Of a stretch of 64,000 nucleotides of DNA, positions 8,979 to 18,743 are shown piece after piece. The stretch covers positions 1 to 64,000 of the forward strand of contig CAYHPW010000008.1 of NCBI GenBank assembly GCA_964358645.1, in the 5' to 3' direction. Under the pieces are notes generated by a model. That model searched no databases, was not told where the DNA came from, and worked only from the letters and a program-made list of their open reading frames with translations. Numbering within the stretch: the first letter of the stretch is position 1; every line of letters begins with the position of its first letter. The position numbers and the translations under genes are program-made. Source of the stretch: JBBTDV01 sp038042605 (GTDB lineage Bacteria; Bdellovibrionota; UBA1018).

Positions 8979-11063
8979 ATGGCATTTCTGGGCCAAGAAG
9001 AACAAATACGTGAGTTCCAAGACCGATTTAAATATCTTTATGCGGTGATGCTTGTCGGCTTCGGGCTTCTTCTCGCCAGGTTGATATATCTGCAGGTATT
9101 GAACGGTGATAAGATGAGGCTATACTCCGAAGAAAACCGCATCCGTAAAGTCAAAATCGCAGCCCCACGTGGAATGGTTTTCGACCGCAACAGAAAGCTG
9201 TTGACAGACAACCGCCCGTCGTTTGATCTGGAAATAATTCCGCAGTACCTCAAGGAATCACGCCAAACAAAGCAAGTCATAGAGCGTCTTTCATTCTTGA
9301 TAAAAATACCAAAATCCGCCCTCCAGGAAATCCTGGAAAAAGCAAAATCACAGCCGTCATTCATGCCACTGAAAGTAAAGACGGACTTAAGTCGCGACGA
9401 GGTGGCAAAGATAGAAACATGGAAGCTTGCAATGCCAGGCGTCGAGGTGAAAGAAGAGATAAAGCGCACCAACATATATGGTGACATAGCGGCGCACCTG
9501 CTTGGTTACATAGGCGAAGTTAACTCATCGGAACTGCCGACACTTAATAAGCACGCGCAAAAATACAAGTTCGGCGACAGCATCGGCAAATTCGGACTCG
9601 AACAACAAATGGAAGACATTCTCCGCGGCTTTGATGGCGATGAGTTAAAGGAAGTAGACGCCCTTGGCCGCATCAAGCTTGGCAAGAGCAAGGGCCGCAT
9701 GCTGGAAACCAGCATTGGCAAGCCGGTACGCCCAGGAAAAAATCTTATTTTAACCGTGGACCAGGATCTTCAGGTTGCAGCCACAAAGATGTTTGGTGAA
9801 AAAATAGGTTCGCTGGTTGCAATCGACCCAAGGAATGGTGAAATACTTGCCATGATTTCACGCCCGTCTTTTGATCCTACCGAATTCTCAAGAGGGATCC
9901 AAACATCCATCTGGAACAAACTGCTTAACAATGAAAACAGGCCGCTTCGTGACAAAACCATTCAGGACCATTATTCGCCTGGTTCCACATTTAAGATCGT
10001 CACCGCCATCGCGGGGCTAGAGGAAGGCGCAATAGATGAAAACACGAAGTTTCACTGTTCAGGTTCAATGAAAATAGGCAACAGGGTCTATCACTGCCAC
10101 CTAAAGCGTGGACATGGTGAAATGAATATAGTCAGCGCTATAACAAGGTCTTGTGATATTTTCTTTTACAAAACCGCCTTGAAACTAAAAAGCGTGGATG
10201 ACATAGCGAAATGGGCGTTCCACCTGGGGCTTGGGAAAAAAACCGGGGTTCCGCTCGCGAGGGAAGCACCGGGACTGATCCCCACCGAGGCATGGAAAAA
10301 GAAACGATTAGGACAGCAATGGAGCTTGGGTGAAACAGCAAACACAGCTATAGGTCAAGGTTTCCTTCTGGCCACAACGCTTCAACTCGCAAATATGTAC
10401 GGGGCACTTGCAAATGGCGGAACCCTTTATCGGCCATACCTAGTAAAAGAAACAGAATCTTTTGACGGACAGGTCATCCAGCGTTTTACACCAGAAGTAA
10501 TAGGCAAGCATAACCTCAAACCAAAAACAGTGGAACTCGTTAAGCAGGGGCTGTGGGGCGCCGTCAACAGCCCTTACGGGACAGCATATCCACAGCGTTT
10601 ACCGGGAATGGACTTTACCGGAAAGACAGGCACCGCCCAAGTCAAGAGGATCGCCGCTGACAAGATTTATCAGAAATGTGAAAATATGAAGTTCCGAGAC
10701 AGGCATCACGCCTTGTTCGTGGGATTCGCGCCAATCAAGGATCCTGTTATCGCTGTTGCGGTGATCGCTGAACATGCATGCCACGGTTCAACCGCAGCGG
10801 CACCCGTCGTACGCGAGGTCATAAAAACATATCTGCAAAAAACATCCCCTGAGCTTTATGGCGAAAAAGCACTTGCAGCCAAGCTTAAAAACTACAGAAG
10901 CATACCGCAAGCGCCCCCACCTGCTCCGCCAAGCGATAGAAGCGATAGCGAAGATGAAAATGACTTGGCGATCAACGAAGACGGCGCTGAGCAAGCTGAG
11001 CAACAGGTTGATGACAAGTCCACGCAGGATGTAAACAAATTAGACGAGGTATCAAATGAGTGA
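8979..11063 (+). CDS. mrdA: Penicillin-binding protein 2 (elongation transpeptidase)
   Basis: Class B PBP that cross-links peptidoglycan during side-wall growth, paired with RodA. One N-terminal membrane helix (about residues 20-40), the PBP dimerisation domain (with the segment [12 protein letters not shown]), then the transpeptidase: SxxK at Ser336-Lys339 (SPGSTFK), an SCD triad motif, and KTG at 549-551. The protein is 694 aa against about 633 for E. coli. The extra length is a C-terminal tail from about residue 640 with Pro clusters and then many Asp, Glu and Gln. The tail is absent from the textbook enzyme and may be a docking region; that is inference. The end overlaps rodA by 8 bp. Confidence 0.95.
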   Translation: MAFLGQEEQIREFQDRFKYLYAVMLVGFGLLLARLIYLQVLNGDKMRLYSEENRIRKVKIAAPRGMVFDRNRKLLTDNRPSFDLEIIPQYLKESRQTKQVIERLSFLIKIPKSALQEILEKAKSQPSFMPLKVKTDLSRDEVAKIETWKLAMPGVEVKEEIKRTNIYGDIAAHLLGYIGEVNSSELPTLNKHAQKYKFGDSIGKFGLEQQMEDILRGFDGDELKEVDALGRIKLGKSKGRMLETSIGKPVRPGKNLILTVDQDLQVAATKMFGEKIGSLVAIDPRNGEILAMISRPSFDPTEFSRGIQTSIWNKLLNNENRPLRDKTIQDHYSPGSTFKIVTAIAGLEEGAIDENTKFHCSGSMKIGNRVYHCHLKRGHGEMNIVSAITRSCDIFFYKTALKLKSVDDIAKWAFHLGLGKKTGVPLAREAPGLIPTEAWKKKRLGQQWSLGETANTAIGQGFLLATTLQLANMYGALANGGTLYRPYLVKETESFDGQVIQRFTPEVIGKHNLKPKTVELVKQGLWGAVNSPYGTAYPQRLPGMDFTGKTGTAQVKRIAADKIYQKCENMKFRDRHHALFVGFAPIKDPVIAVAVIAEHACHGSTAAAPVVREVIKTYLQKTSPELYGEKALAAKLKNYRSIPQAPPPAPPSDRSDSEDENDLAINEDGAEQAEQQVDDKSTQDVNKLDEVSNE

Positions 11064-12240
11064 ATCAGGTTATCACACGCACTCATCCATGGAGAGCTCG
11101 ACGGAGAGTTCGACAAACTTGGATTATGAGACCTTGCGAAGAGGGACATACGATGAAGAGCTTAAAAAATTCAACTGGGGCTTGCTGATCATTGAATTAA
11201 TTATTTTCGGAATTGGGATTTTCAACCTTATCAGCGCGACAGGAGTACAAGACAAGTCTCTTGGTCTTTATAAGAACCAACTCCTGTGGTTCGGGATCGG
11301 GATGGCCATCACAGCACTCATATTGCTGTTCCACTACTCGGTTTTTTCACGCTTCGCCTATGTGCTATATTTCGCGAACTTGCTACTGCTTGTCGCCGTG
11401 CTTGTTCTTGGCAAGTCCTCACTGGGCGCGAAGCGCTGGATAGGGCTAGGCGCCTTAAGGATCCAGCCATCCGAGTTTATGAAGCTTTCGCTGGTCATAT
11501 GCCTGGCCAAGTATTTCGAAACAGACAGAACCGTGGGAGGCTATGGTTTTAAAGATCTCCTGCTGCCGGCACTGCTGGTGATTTTTCCGGTTGGCTTGAT
11601 TATTCTCCAGCCAGACCTTGGCACCGCCCTCATAATACTTGCTACATTCGCGAGCATGATGCTTTTCATGAAAGTAAAACCAAAAACTCTGATAATGGTC
11701 GCCGTTTGTGCGACGATAGCCCTTCCGACGGTGTACAAGATGGGACTGAAACCTTACCAAAGACAACGGCTGATTTCATTTCTTGACCCGATGGCAGACC
11801 CCAAAGGATCGGGTTATAACTCCATACAGTCAATGATAGCCGTAGGCAGCGGACAACTTGTCGGCAAGGGCTATAAGAAAGGAACACAGAGCCAACTTAA
11901 CTTCCTGCCTGAGCACCACACGGATTTTATATTTTCAGTGTTCAGCGAGGAGCATGGATTCCTTGGCTGCGTGATCCTGCTGGCGCTTTACCTGGCTTTT
12001 TTCCTTAGCGGGCTTTCAATAGCTTATCAGTCAAATGATAAATTCGGGGTGCTGTTGTCATTCGGGATAATCTCGATATTCTTCTGGCATGTCATTATTA
12101 ATCTCGGCATGACCATGGGCCTGCTGCCCATAGTTGGAGTACCATTGCCGTTCTTAAGTTATGGTGGGTCAGCACTCGTGACTTCAGCCATAGGGGTGGC
12201 GATACTAACAAACATCGCCAATAAAAAATTCATGTTTTAG
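11056..12240 (+). CDS. rodA: RodA, SEDS-family peptidoglycan glycosyltransferase
   Basis: Membrane glycosyltransferase that polymerises lipid II for cell elongation together with PBP2. It has about ten membrane helices after a 45-residue Ser/Thr/Glu-rich cytoplasmic N-terminus. Family marks are [19 protein letters not shown] with the catalytic-region Asp, and [10 protein letters not shown] near the C-terminus. Length 394 aa is slightly above the usual 370 because of the N-terminal extension. The start ATG lies inside the end of mrdA, so the two products are probably made in step. Confidence 0.95.
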   Translation: MSESGYHTHSSMESSTESSTNLDYETLRRGTYDEELKKFNWGLLIIELIIFGIGIFNLISATGVQDKSLGLYKNQLLWFGIGMAITALILLFHYSVFSRFAYVLYFANLLLLVAVLVLGKSSLGAKRWIGLGALRIQPSEFMKLSLVICLAKYFETDRTVGGYGFKDLLLPALLVIFPVGLIILQPDLGTALIILATFASMMLFMKVKPKTLIMVAVCATIALPTVYKMGLKPYQRQRLISFLDPMADPKGSGYNSIQSMIAVGSGQLVGKGYKKGTQSQLNFLPEHHTDFIFSVFSEEHGFLGCVILLALYLAFFLSGLSIAYQSNDKFGVLLSFGIISIFFWHVIINLGMTMGLLPIVGVPLPFLSYGGSALVTSAIGVAILTNIANKKFMF

Positions 12241-12297
12241 TGGGGTATGGATTGATGTTAGACTAATGCAATATCATGTGAAATGAGGGCATCACGT

Positions 12298-12657
12298 ATG
12301 AAAAAAATAAAGTGGTTGTTTGTGGCGTTATGTTCATTAATGGCCTTAGGCATAGCTATGCCTAGCTGCCCAGGGCAAAAAGCCGTACAAACACAGATTG
12401 AAACATTAGAAAAAAATCAGGCCGATCTCATTAAGAAAGTCGGATCCCTTGAATCACAGTTAAAAGCCGCTGCTATGGAAAACGCCAAGACGAAGGAAAT
12501 CCTCTCGCAACTAGGCAGCTCACTGCAGCTTCAGGAAGCAAGCTTGCGGCAGCTTGAATCAACCGTTAAGGGAACACATATCAAACCGAGTATCCAGAAA
12601 GCTAAAGGAAGCTCAAAAAATTCACCACGTGGAGCAGCCAAGAAAAAGGGCCGGTGA
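12298..12657 (+). CDS. Small exported coiled-coil protein, possible lipoprotein
   Basis: The product is 119 aa from the ATG at 12298 (AGGG nearby; an in-frame ATG at 12283 is the alternative). Residues 1-24 are a signal sequence ending in MPSC, a weak lipobox, so lipid attachment at that Cys is possible. Residues about 30-90 form a heptad-rich coiled coil (QIETLEKNQADLIKKV), and the tail is basic (AAKKKGR). This resembles Lpp- or YbgF-like envelope spacers in shape only. Its last ~100 bp overlap the longest rlmN frame, so the true boundary between the two genes needs care. Confidence 0.55.
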   Translation: MKKIKWLFVALCSLMALGIAMPSCPGQKAVQTQIETLEKNQADLIKKVGSLESQLKAAAMENAKTKEILSQLGSSLQLQEASLRQLESTVKGTHIKPSIQKAKGSSKNSPRGAAKKKGR

Positions 12658-13681
12658 TCCAGTTTTAATCCCATTTCAATCACTGACAAAAGATGACTTA
12701 GCCGAGCTGCTTCAGCCAATTGGGCGCAAGTACCAGGCAAAACAGATCTTCAAGTGGGTCTACCAGCGGTTTGTGAACGACTGGGATGAGATGACCGATT
12801 TGTCAAAAGTGCTTCGTTCCTGGTTGAAAACAAATGTTGAAATTCACAGGCTCCAGGCAAACGCCGTAACTGAAGCAGCGGATGGGACAAAAAAAATCCT
12901 ATGGAAGCTGCATGACGGCGAAACAGTTGAAAGCGTCCTGATACCCGTAAGCCGAGGCAGTTCTAACAGGCTGACAGCTTGCATTTCGAGCCAGGTCGGC
13001 TGTGCCATGGCTTGTAAATTCTGCCTAACCGGGACACAGGGTTTTAAGAGGCATCTTGAGGCGCATGAAATCGTCTCTCAGGCTTTTGAACTAAGAAGGC
13101 TCGCCCCCGTAACTAACATCGTTTTTATGGGGATGGGTGAGCCACTTCATAATCTCGCAAATGTCATTAAAAGCTGCATGATACTTCTTGACGGTGACGG
13201 CATGGCTTTTTCGAAACGCAGGGTCACAATAAGCACAAGCGGCTTAGTAACAGCACTGGAGGAATTGGGACGAAACACGGATGTATCACTCGCTGTTTCA
13301 CTTAATGCCACGACTGATGAACAGCGTTCAAGCATAATGCCGGTCAATAAGAAATGGAATATCGCCTCACTTATTCAAGCGTGCAAATCATATCCCCTCG
13401 GCAACCATCGCAGAATAACATTCGAATATGTGCTTATTGAAGGTTTTAATGACTCGATTGACGATGCAAAAAGACTCGCAAAACTTTTAAAGCCGATCCC
13501 ATCCAAAATAAACCTGATACCATTTAATGAGTTCAGCGGTTCAAAGCTCAAGCGTCCTTCAGATGAGTCGGTCAGGCTTTTCCAGAAGTACCTGCTCGAC
13601 AAAGGCTTCACCGCTACCGTGCGAAATTCACGCGGCAGCGAAATCCTAGCCGCATGCGGCCAGCTGCGAAGCGCGATGTAA
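12554..13681 (+). CDS. rlmN: Dual-specificity RNA methyltransferase RlmN
   Basis: Radical SAM enzyme that makes 2-methyladenosine at 23S rRNA A2503 and tRNA A37. The radical SAM cluster motif is CAMACKFC, followed by FMGMGEPLHN (SAM binding) and a C-terminal AACGQL Cys that takes part in methyl transfer. The length of 375 aa fits. The widest start is TTG at 12554, inside the preceding gene and without a clear ribosome site. A GTG at 12629 is another option, and the recognisable family sequence begins only around residue 40. Function is secure; the start is not. Confidence 0.93.
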   Translation: MNQPLREHISNRVSRKLKEAQKIHHVEQPRKRAGDPVLIPFQSLTKDDLAELLQPIGRKYQAKQIFKWVYQRFVNDWDEMTDLSKVLRSWLKTNVEIHRLQANAVTEAADGTKKILWKLHDGETVESVLIPVSRGSSNRLTACISSQVGCAMACKFCLTGTQGFKRHLEAHEIVSQAFELRRLAPVTNIVFMGMGEPLHNLANVIKSCMILLDGDGMAFSKRRVTISTSGLVTALEELGRNTDVSLAVSLNATTDEQRSSIMPVNKKWNIASLIQACKSYPLGNHRRITFEYVLIEGFNDSIDDAKRLAKLLKPIPSKINLIPFNEFSGSKLKRPSDESVRLFQKYLLDKGFTATVRNSRGSEILAACGQLRSAM

Positions 13682-13700
13682 CTATACAGATGCCCGGCAA

Positions 13701-14420
13701 TCAAACCCCGACATACGCTTTCATGGCGAGAAGACAGAGCAGCTTTCTATTATAAGGCACAAGCCTTATCTCATCACCTCGTATAGCTTCAAAAATACCA
13801 GGCCACGGGTTAGGCGCCTCGGATAATTTATTCCACTTTTCAGCCGAGGTGAATATGCCCTGGACCGGCAATAGGTGTTTTTCTGAAAGATACTTCACAG
13901 CTTCAAGCGGCGGCCTCTCACCTTCTGGATTCAGGAACGACTCGACCTGGCCCTTACGCACAGTAAGAAGCACTTGCCTTGAAGCGCCAAGGCTGACAAA
14001 AATCCCGTAATACGATGGCAATATGCGCGTCCACCAACCGCTCATTGCTGTGAGCAAAAAATGTTTCTGTGAAAATGTGCAAAATTCCCTGATTGAAGCC
14101 CCGGCACCTGTCAATGCAGCGGCGTTCTTGGCTAGGATCTCGAACTGACCATGATAGTGAGGATGCGACAATGCGCCTTCCAGCAATCCGTCTACAGATT
14201 TTTTTTCCAGCACAACGAGCTTCCTGTGGGGCATTTCAGCCGCCATTTTCTCACAGCGGCTTCCGGTCCACGAAGTCAAATCCTCACTTTCAGCATATGC
14301 TGCCACAACCTTTCCGTTATCAGCAACAACTAGAACATGACCACTATCCTGCCTGCGCGGAACTGATCCACGTATACCGAATACCGATGTAAACGCCTTC
14401 CAGTCGTAAACAAGATCCAT
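13701..14420 (-). CDS. Conserved-looking cytoplasmic protein of unknown function (239 aa)
   Basis: ATG at 14420, 14 bp after the stop of the upstream glycosidase-like gene, so the two are probably one transcript. The sequence is globular, without signal peptide or membrane helix. The N-terminal part (about residues 25-70) looks like an alternating beta/alpha segment, with HVLVVADNGKVVAAYAES followed by KLVVLEKK. Trp and Tyr are frequent around 145-155. I recognise no catalytic motif and no family name. It may serve the neighbouring sugar-active-type protein; that rests on adjacency only. Confidence 0.55.
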   Translation of the reverse strand: MDLVYDWKAFTSVFGIRGSVPRRQDSGHVLVVADNGKVVAAYAESEDLTSWTGSRCEKMAAEMPHRKLVVLEKKSVDGLLEGALSHPHYHGQFEILAKNAAALTGAGASIREFCTFSQKHFLLTAMSGWWTRILPSYYGIFVSLGASRQVLLTVRKGQVESFLNPEGERPPLEAVKYLSEKHLLPVQGIFTSAEKWNKLSEAPNPWPGIFEAIRGDEIRLVPYNRKLLCLLAMKAYVGV

Positions 14421-14434
14421 ATCAAATCACCATC

Positions 14435-16378
14435 TCACAGGTGTAACTCATGCGACTTCTGCGGCGCCGCACGCACAGTTTTTTTAATTTCCTTAAGCAA
14501 CAGCGAAAGAATACCAAAAGCTCCGACCTCCACTGAAAAACGGCTGGAGAACGCCGTGGCACCTTTTGTCTTGCTGTCTATTGTGGCGGGCACCACCGGC
14601 ACAGCACTAGAAAAAATATCCGCAAAATCTGAAACCTCAACCACCCTCGGGAAAACAATATTACCGGACACGGCACGCCTGCTTTCATTTAAAACAAAAA
14701 TCGCCGTATCGCCACTCGACAACTTGGCCGGCACCACGGTCAGCGACCTGTCACTGACACAAACCTGCTCACAGATTTCAGAAACAGCCAGCATGTCTTT
14801 TATAAATTTAACAACTCCAGCCGAGTCGGCTTTCAACAAATCACGCTGTGTCTCATATATGACGATTTTACCTTCTCCAACGACGTAAAGCTTGTAGTGT
14901 AGCCCTAAAGTGATATCAATTCTAGGTGCCTGGCTTGTGACATATTCTAGCTCCTTGCGAGCCTGAGCGGAAAACAAATGACTTTTTGGAATAGCAACCG
15001 TTAAACCCCTCCTCGCAAGAACCGACAACTTCTCCACTGTTTCACGCGTAAAAACATACTCAGGATCCACCACAACAAGCCTAGCATTCGTTTGGTGGGC
15101 GGCGACTTCAACATCCGCAGTCACTTGCGACCAAAAACCATTCTGACGGCTTAATTCGGCCCAAAGCGGCCCGCAGGCTGACCATGCATGTGGTGACAAA
15201 TAAAATGCCTTGTGTTCTATCTTGATATCACCGCGCGTGAACAGTTCCGCTAGGTTCTCCATCCTGGCCCTAAATGCCTGGGGAAGTGAAAACCAATCAG
15301 CTTCATCCATAAAAACACCACCGCCCCTGCCAGCTGCAAGCAGGAAGGATTTCATAAGAACAAACTGCTTCTCACTATCTGGCAAAGAGGACCAGTTACC
15401 AACCGAACTCCAGTGAAAAAACGGCGGATATGCGCTCCCTGCCACCGAAGAGCATCTTGTTGCGGCGGCACTGATGAGCCCAGACAGCCGCACGGCATCC
15501 GGATTACCGGAAGCTAGTTCAGACAAAAGCTTAGAATAAGTAAAAGCTGGGTCAGCTTCCGGCGTAAAAATTTCAACCTCACGAGTACGCCTTGCCAGGC
15601 CTGCCTGGTTTGTCTGAGCGCGACGTCCGAACACATGCAAAACTTTGCCCCTGAATACTTCCTCAGCCTGCTGGTTGAACCATCTTCGGTTTACACTATC
15701 AAGTCCAAGATCCTTCCATTTTGGTGTACCCGGCGATTCATTGCCAAACTCACGATCATCAAAAAACCGTTCCACTTCCTGGCGGAAAGCTGTGGATGCA
15801 GTTGGCGAAAAATCTCCTGACGGCCCTGGCACGGCAGAGTTGTAATACTTCCAAAATCCGCCTGAAAAAACTACGCTCAGATTCCGTGATATTTTAGGAT
15901 CGGTTTTATCAAGATCACAAAGCAAGCTGTCCATTTTTACAAGATAGCCATGCAACCTCTTATTGAAGTGTTGTGAAAAAAATGATGGCAACGCGAAAAT
16001 ATTAGGTGGAAGATTGACCACCACTTTGCCACCATTGTTGCTTCTGGCCGTACAGTCATCGCTGATCAGATCTTTTGGAAGACCTGAATTCGGATAATGC
16101 AAACCTAATTCAGGTGTCAGCACAAGAGATACTGTCATGTTCCTTTCAGTAGCTGCCTGTAAAAAACGTACAAGGCTGTGAGAAATATCTGTCTCAACGG
16201 CATGCCAAGGTACAAAACTTGTGACATGCTTTATCCCGGATCTAAACAGTTGATCCAATTTCTCACCAATAGGTGAACTCCTTCTTGAACCACCTGAAAT
16301 AGCTGCTGCGGGTTGGCGGAATTCCCAATAATTCACCAACAACTGAATAGGGTAAAGTTTTGTCTCACATTCCCGCAT
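14435..16378 (-). CDS. GH42/beta-galactosidase-like TIM-barrel protein
   Basis: The 647-aa product starts like family-42-type glycosidases: YPIQLLVNYWEF, then a helix-strand pattern with FVPWHAVE and SLVLTPELGLHYPNSG, typical of a TIM barrel. After about residue 400, LVVVDPEYVFTRETVEKL and GLTVAIPK resemble the Rossmann-like second domain of GH42. The usual Asn-Glu acid/base after the fourth strand is not evident (VVFSGGFWKYY is found there); FMDEADW may hold a nucleophile-site acid. There is no signal peptide. It may be a cytoplasmic glycosidase with changed chemistry or a non-catalytic relative. I use ATG 16378; a GTG at 16414 would overlap the divergent gene's leader. Confidence 0.5.
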   Translation of the reverse strand: MRECETKLYPIQLLVNYWEFRQPAAAISGGSRRSSPIGEKLDQLFRSGIKHVTSFVPWHAVETDISHSLVRFLQAATERNMTVSLVLTPELGLHYPNSGLPKDLISDDCTARSNNGGKVVVNLPPNIFALPSFFSQHFNKRLHGYLVKMDSLLCDLDKTDPKISRNLSVVFSGGFWKYYNSAVPGPSGDFSPTASTAFRQEVERFFDDREFGNESPGTPKWKDLGLDSVNRRWFNQQAEEVFRGKVLHVFGRRAQTNQAGLARRTREVEIFTPEADPAFTYSKLLSELASGNPDAVRLSGLISAAATRCSSVAGSAYPPFFHWSSVGNWSSLPDSEKQFVLMKSFLLAAGRGGGVFMDEADWFSLPQAFRARMENLAELFTRGDIKIEHKAFYLSPHAWSACGPLWAELSRQNGFWSQVTADVEVAAHQTNARLVVVDPEYVFTRETVEKLSVLARRGLTVAIPKSHLFSAQARKELEYVTSQAPRIDITLGLHYKLYVVGEGKIVIYETQRDLLKADSAGVVKFIKDMLAVSEICEQVCVSDRSLTVVPAKLSSGDTAIFVLNESRRAVSGNIVFPRVVEVSDFADIFSSAVPVVPATIDSKTKGATAFSSRFSVEVGAFGILSLLLKEIKKTVRAAPQKSHELHL

Positions 16379-16418
16379 ATTCTGGAGTATGACACGTATA
16401 ATTAAGGGAGTCACCTAT

Positions 16419-17576
16419 ATGTGGTTTTTTTCTCAAGAACATCTGCTGTTACAACAAACAGTCCGACAATTCGCAATGGGACACCTTGCACCACACATTA
16501 ATACACTTGATGATGAAGAAGGCTTCAACCGCGATGCCTTTTTCAAAATGGGTGAACTAGGCTTGCTTGGAATCATCATCCCTGAAGAAGACGGCGGCGC
16601 AGGCCTTGACGCCGTGGCTACGACCATAGCCATGGAAGAAATGGGAGCGGTGGACGCTTCCACAACCTTGTCATATCTCGCGCACACGATCCTTTGCGTG
16701 AATCAAATAGCCAATAATTGCTCAAAGGAGCAAAAACAAAAATTCCTCCCAAAGCTCATTAGCGGCGAGTGGATAGGCGGCATGGGAATGTCAGAACCGG
16801 ATGCTGGCTCAGACGCGCTCGGAATGAAAACCAAGGCGCTGTTGCGAGGCAATTCATATATCCTTAACGGATCGAAAACATGGATAACAAACGGGCCAGT
16901 GGGCGATATTTTTTATGTCTACGCAAAAACTGGCGGTAAGAAAACTGATATTTCTACATTCATAATTGAAAGAGGCATGAGAGGATTTTCAACAGGTAAG
17001 AAGTTTTCTAAAATGGGCATGAGGGCATCACCCACCGGCGAACTTGTCTTCACCGAATGTGAAGTACCGCTTTCAAACCGCGTCGGGACTGAAAGCGGCA
17101 GCATCAAAATGATGATGCGCAATCTCGACATCGAACGGATAACCATTGCCGGCATATCCATAGGAATAGCCAGGGCCAGCATCGAGACTGCAACCACATA
17201 CGCAAAAGAACGCAAACAGTTCGGCAAACCCATAGGCTCTTTTCAACAGATACAGGAACGCCTGACGGAAGCAGCCGCATGGTATGAGGCATGCCGGTGC
17301 CTGACATACACAGCCGCTAAAATGTGGGATTCTGGGCTTATGACCGGCAAAGAGGCTTCCATGATGGCGGCAAAGGCGAAGCTCCAAAGCGCTCAAATGG
17401 CCACGCAGGTGGCGCTTGATGCGATTCAAATCCTCGGTGGTTACGGTTACACGCGCGAATTCCCGGTTGAGAGGTACATGAGGGATGCAAAACTTATGGA
17501 AATCGGCGCTGGCACCAACGAAATACTAAGGCTTATAATAGCTAGACAAATGCTAGGTGAAGTAGCGGACGCTTAA
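16419..17576 (+). CDS. Acyl-CoA dehydrogenase, isovaleryl-CoA dehydrogenase type
   Basis: FAD-dependent alpha,beta-dehydrogenation of an acyl-CoA, passing electrons to ETF. The family blocks MGMSEPDAGSDA, ITNGPVGDIF and LGGYGYTREFPVERYMRDAK are all present. The catalytic-base position of MCAD and SCAD holds Ala364 (EIGAGTNEI), while Glu239 sits in LDIERI. That is the arrangement of isovaleryl-CoA dehydrogenase, so leucine breakdown is the best guess. The start at 16419 has AAGGGAG upstream; a longer frame from 16389 is less likely. It lies 16 bp from a second acyl-CoA dehydrogenase. Confidence 0.88.
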   Translation: MWFFSQEHLLLQQTVRQFAMGHLAPHINTLDDEEGFNRDAFFKMGELGLLGIIIPEEDGGAGLDAVATTIAMEEMGAVDASTTLSYLAHTILCVNQIANNCSKEQKQKFLPKLISGEWIGGMGMSEPDAGSDALGMKTKALLRGNSYILNGSKTWITNGPVGDIFYVYAKTGGKKTDISTFIIERGMRGFSTGKKFSKMGMRASPTGELVFTECEVPLSNRVGTESGSIKMMMRNLDIERITIAGISIGIARASIETATTYAKERKQFGKPIGSFQQIQERLTEAAAWYEACRCLTYTAAKMWDSGLMTGKEASMMAAKAKLQSAQMATQVALDAIQILGGYGYTREFPVERYMRDAKLMEIGAGTNEILRLIIARQMLGEVADA

Positions 17577-17592
17577 ACACGAAAGAACAAAC

Positions 17593-18741
17593 ATGGACCT
17601 GACAGAAACCACTATCCAAAAAGAACTCAAGGAACTGACTAGAAAATTTGCGACCGAAAAACTCCAACCGCTCATAGCCGACGATGAACGGGATGAGCGC
17701 TTCAGACCAGAAATAATAAAGAAGCTCGGTGCGCTTGGACTGACTGGGATAACAGTACCAGAAGCATATGGTGGCGCCGGCCTAGGATATAAAGATTACA
17801 TAATTGTAATAGAAGAATTAGCCGCAGTCGCGGCAAGCTATGCGATAAGCGTAGCGGTATCCGGCCTGCCACAATTGATACTGAACATATTCGGTAGCGA
17901 AGCGCAGAAGACAAAGTACATCCCGCCACTGGCAAAAGGCGAGGCAGTCGGGGCCTTCAGCCTTTCGGAAGCGTTTTCAGGGTCCGATGCCGCGAGCCTG
18001 CGCGCGACAGCAAAACGAGATGGCGATCACTATACACTGAACGGTACAAAACTCTGGACGACTCAGGGTGATTTCGCTAACACGATAATCCTTATGGCCC
18101 GGACCGGAGGCCCCGGCCCGAAGGGGATCTCGGCTTTCATAGTGGAAAAAGGCACGCCAGGCCTGAATTACGGCAAACGTGAAAAAAAAATGGGCTGCCA
18201 TGCCTCGCACACCATGGAGCTGGTTCTAAATGACCTTAAAATCCCGGTGGGCAATCTCTTAGGTAAGGAGGGCGCCGGCTTTCAGATAGCGATGACCGCC
18301 TTAGACAGCGGTCGCATAACGATAGGAGCTACCGCGATCGGCATTGCGCGTTCCGCGCTTGACATAGCTGTTTCACACGCAACCCAGCGCGAACAGTTTA
18401 GAAAACCCATCATACAGTTCCAAGGCGTCTCTTTCATGCTGGCGGACATGGCAGTTGCGATCGATGCTGCAAGATTATTGACCCAAAGAGCGGCATGGAT
18501 GCGCGATAACGACGAAGACTTCTCAGTGCAAGCAGCGATGGCCAAACTTTTCGCCTCAGATGCCGCGATGAAAGTGACAACCGATGCGGTACAAATACTT
18601 GGTGGCGCCGGATACACCCAGGATTTCCCACTGGAGCGGTACATGAGGGAAGCAAAAGTATTGCAAATCGTAGAAGGCACTAATCAGATCCAGAGAGTCG
18701 TCATAAGCCGTGAACTGGAAATCAACATGAAAGGAAAATAG
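17593..18741 (+). CDS. Acyl-CoA dehydrogenase, short/medium-chain type
   Basis: Second FAD acyl-CoA dehydrogenase of 382 aa, with FSLSEAFSGSDA, LWTTQGDFAN and LGGAGYTQDFPLERYMREAK. Unlike its neighbour it keeps the classic catalytic Glu at position 361 (VEGTNQI), as in SCAD, MCAD and glutaryl-type enzymes. Substrates may be short straight- or branched-chain acyl-CoAs. The two adjacent genes look like an old duplication with diverged active sites. The start ATG at 17593 has only a weak ribosome site, so it may be translated by coupling to the gene before it. pgi follows after two bases. Confidence 0.88.
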   Translation: MDLTETTIQKELKELTRKFATEKLQPLIADDERDERFRPEIIKKLGALGLTGITVPEAYGGAGLGYKDYIIVIEELAAVAASYAISVAVSGLPQLILNIFGSEAQKTKYIPPLAKGEAVGAFSLSEAFSGSDAASLRATAKRDGDHYTLNGTKLWTTQGDFANTIILMARTGGPGPKGISAFIVEKGTPGLNYGKREKKMGCHASHTMELVLNDLKIPVGNLLGKEGAGFQIAMTALDSGRITIGATAIGIARSALDIAVSHATQREQFRKPIIQFQGVSFMLADMAVAIDAARLLTQRAAWMRDNDEDFSVQAAMAKLFASDAAMKVTTDAVQILGGAGYTQDFPLERYMREAKVLQIVEGTNQIQRVVISRELEINMKGK

Positions 18742-18743
18742 CC

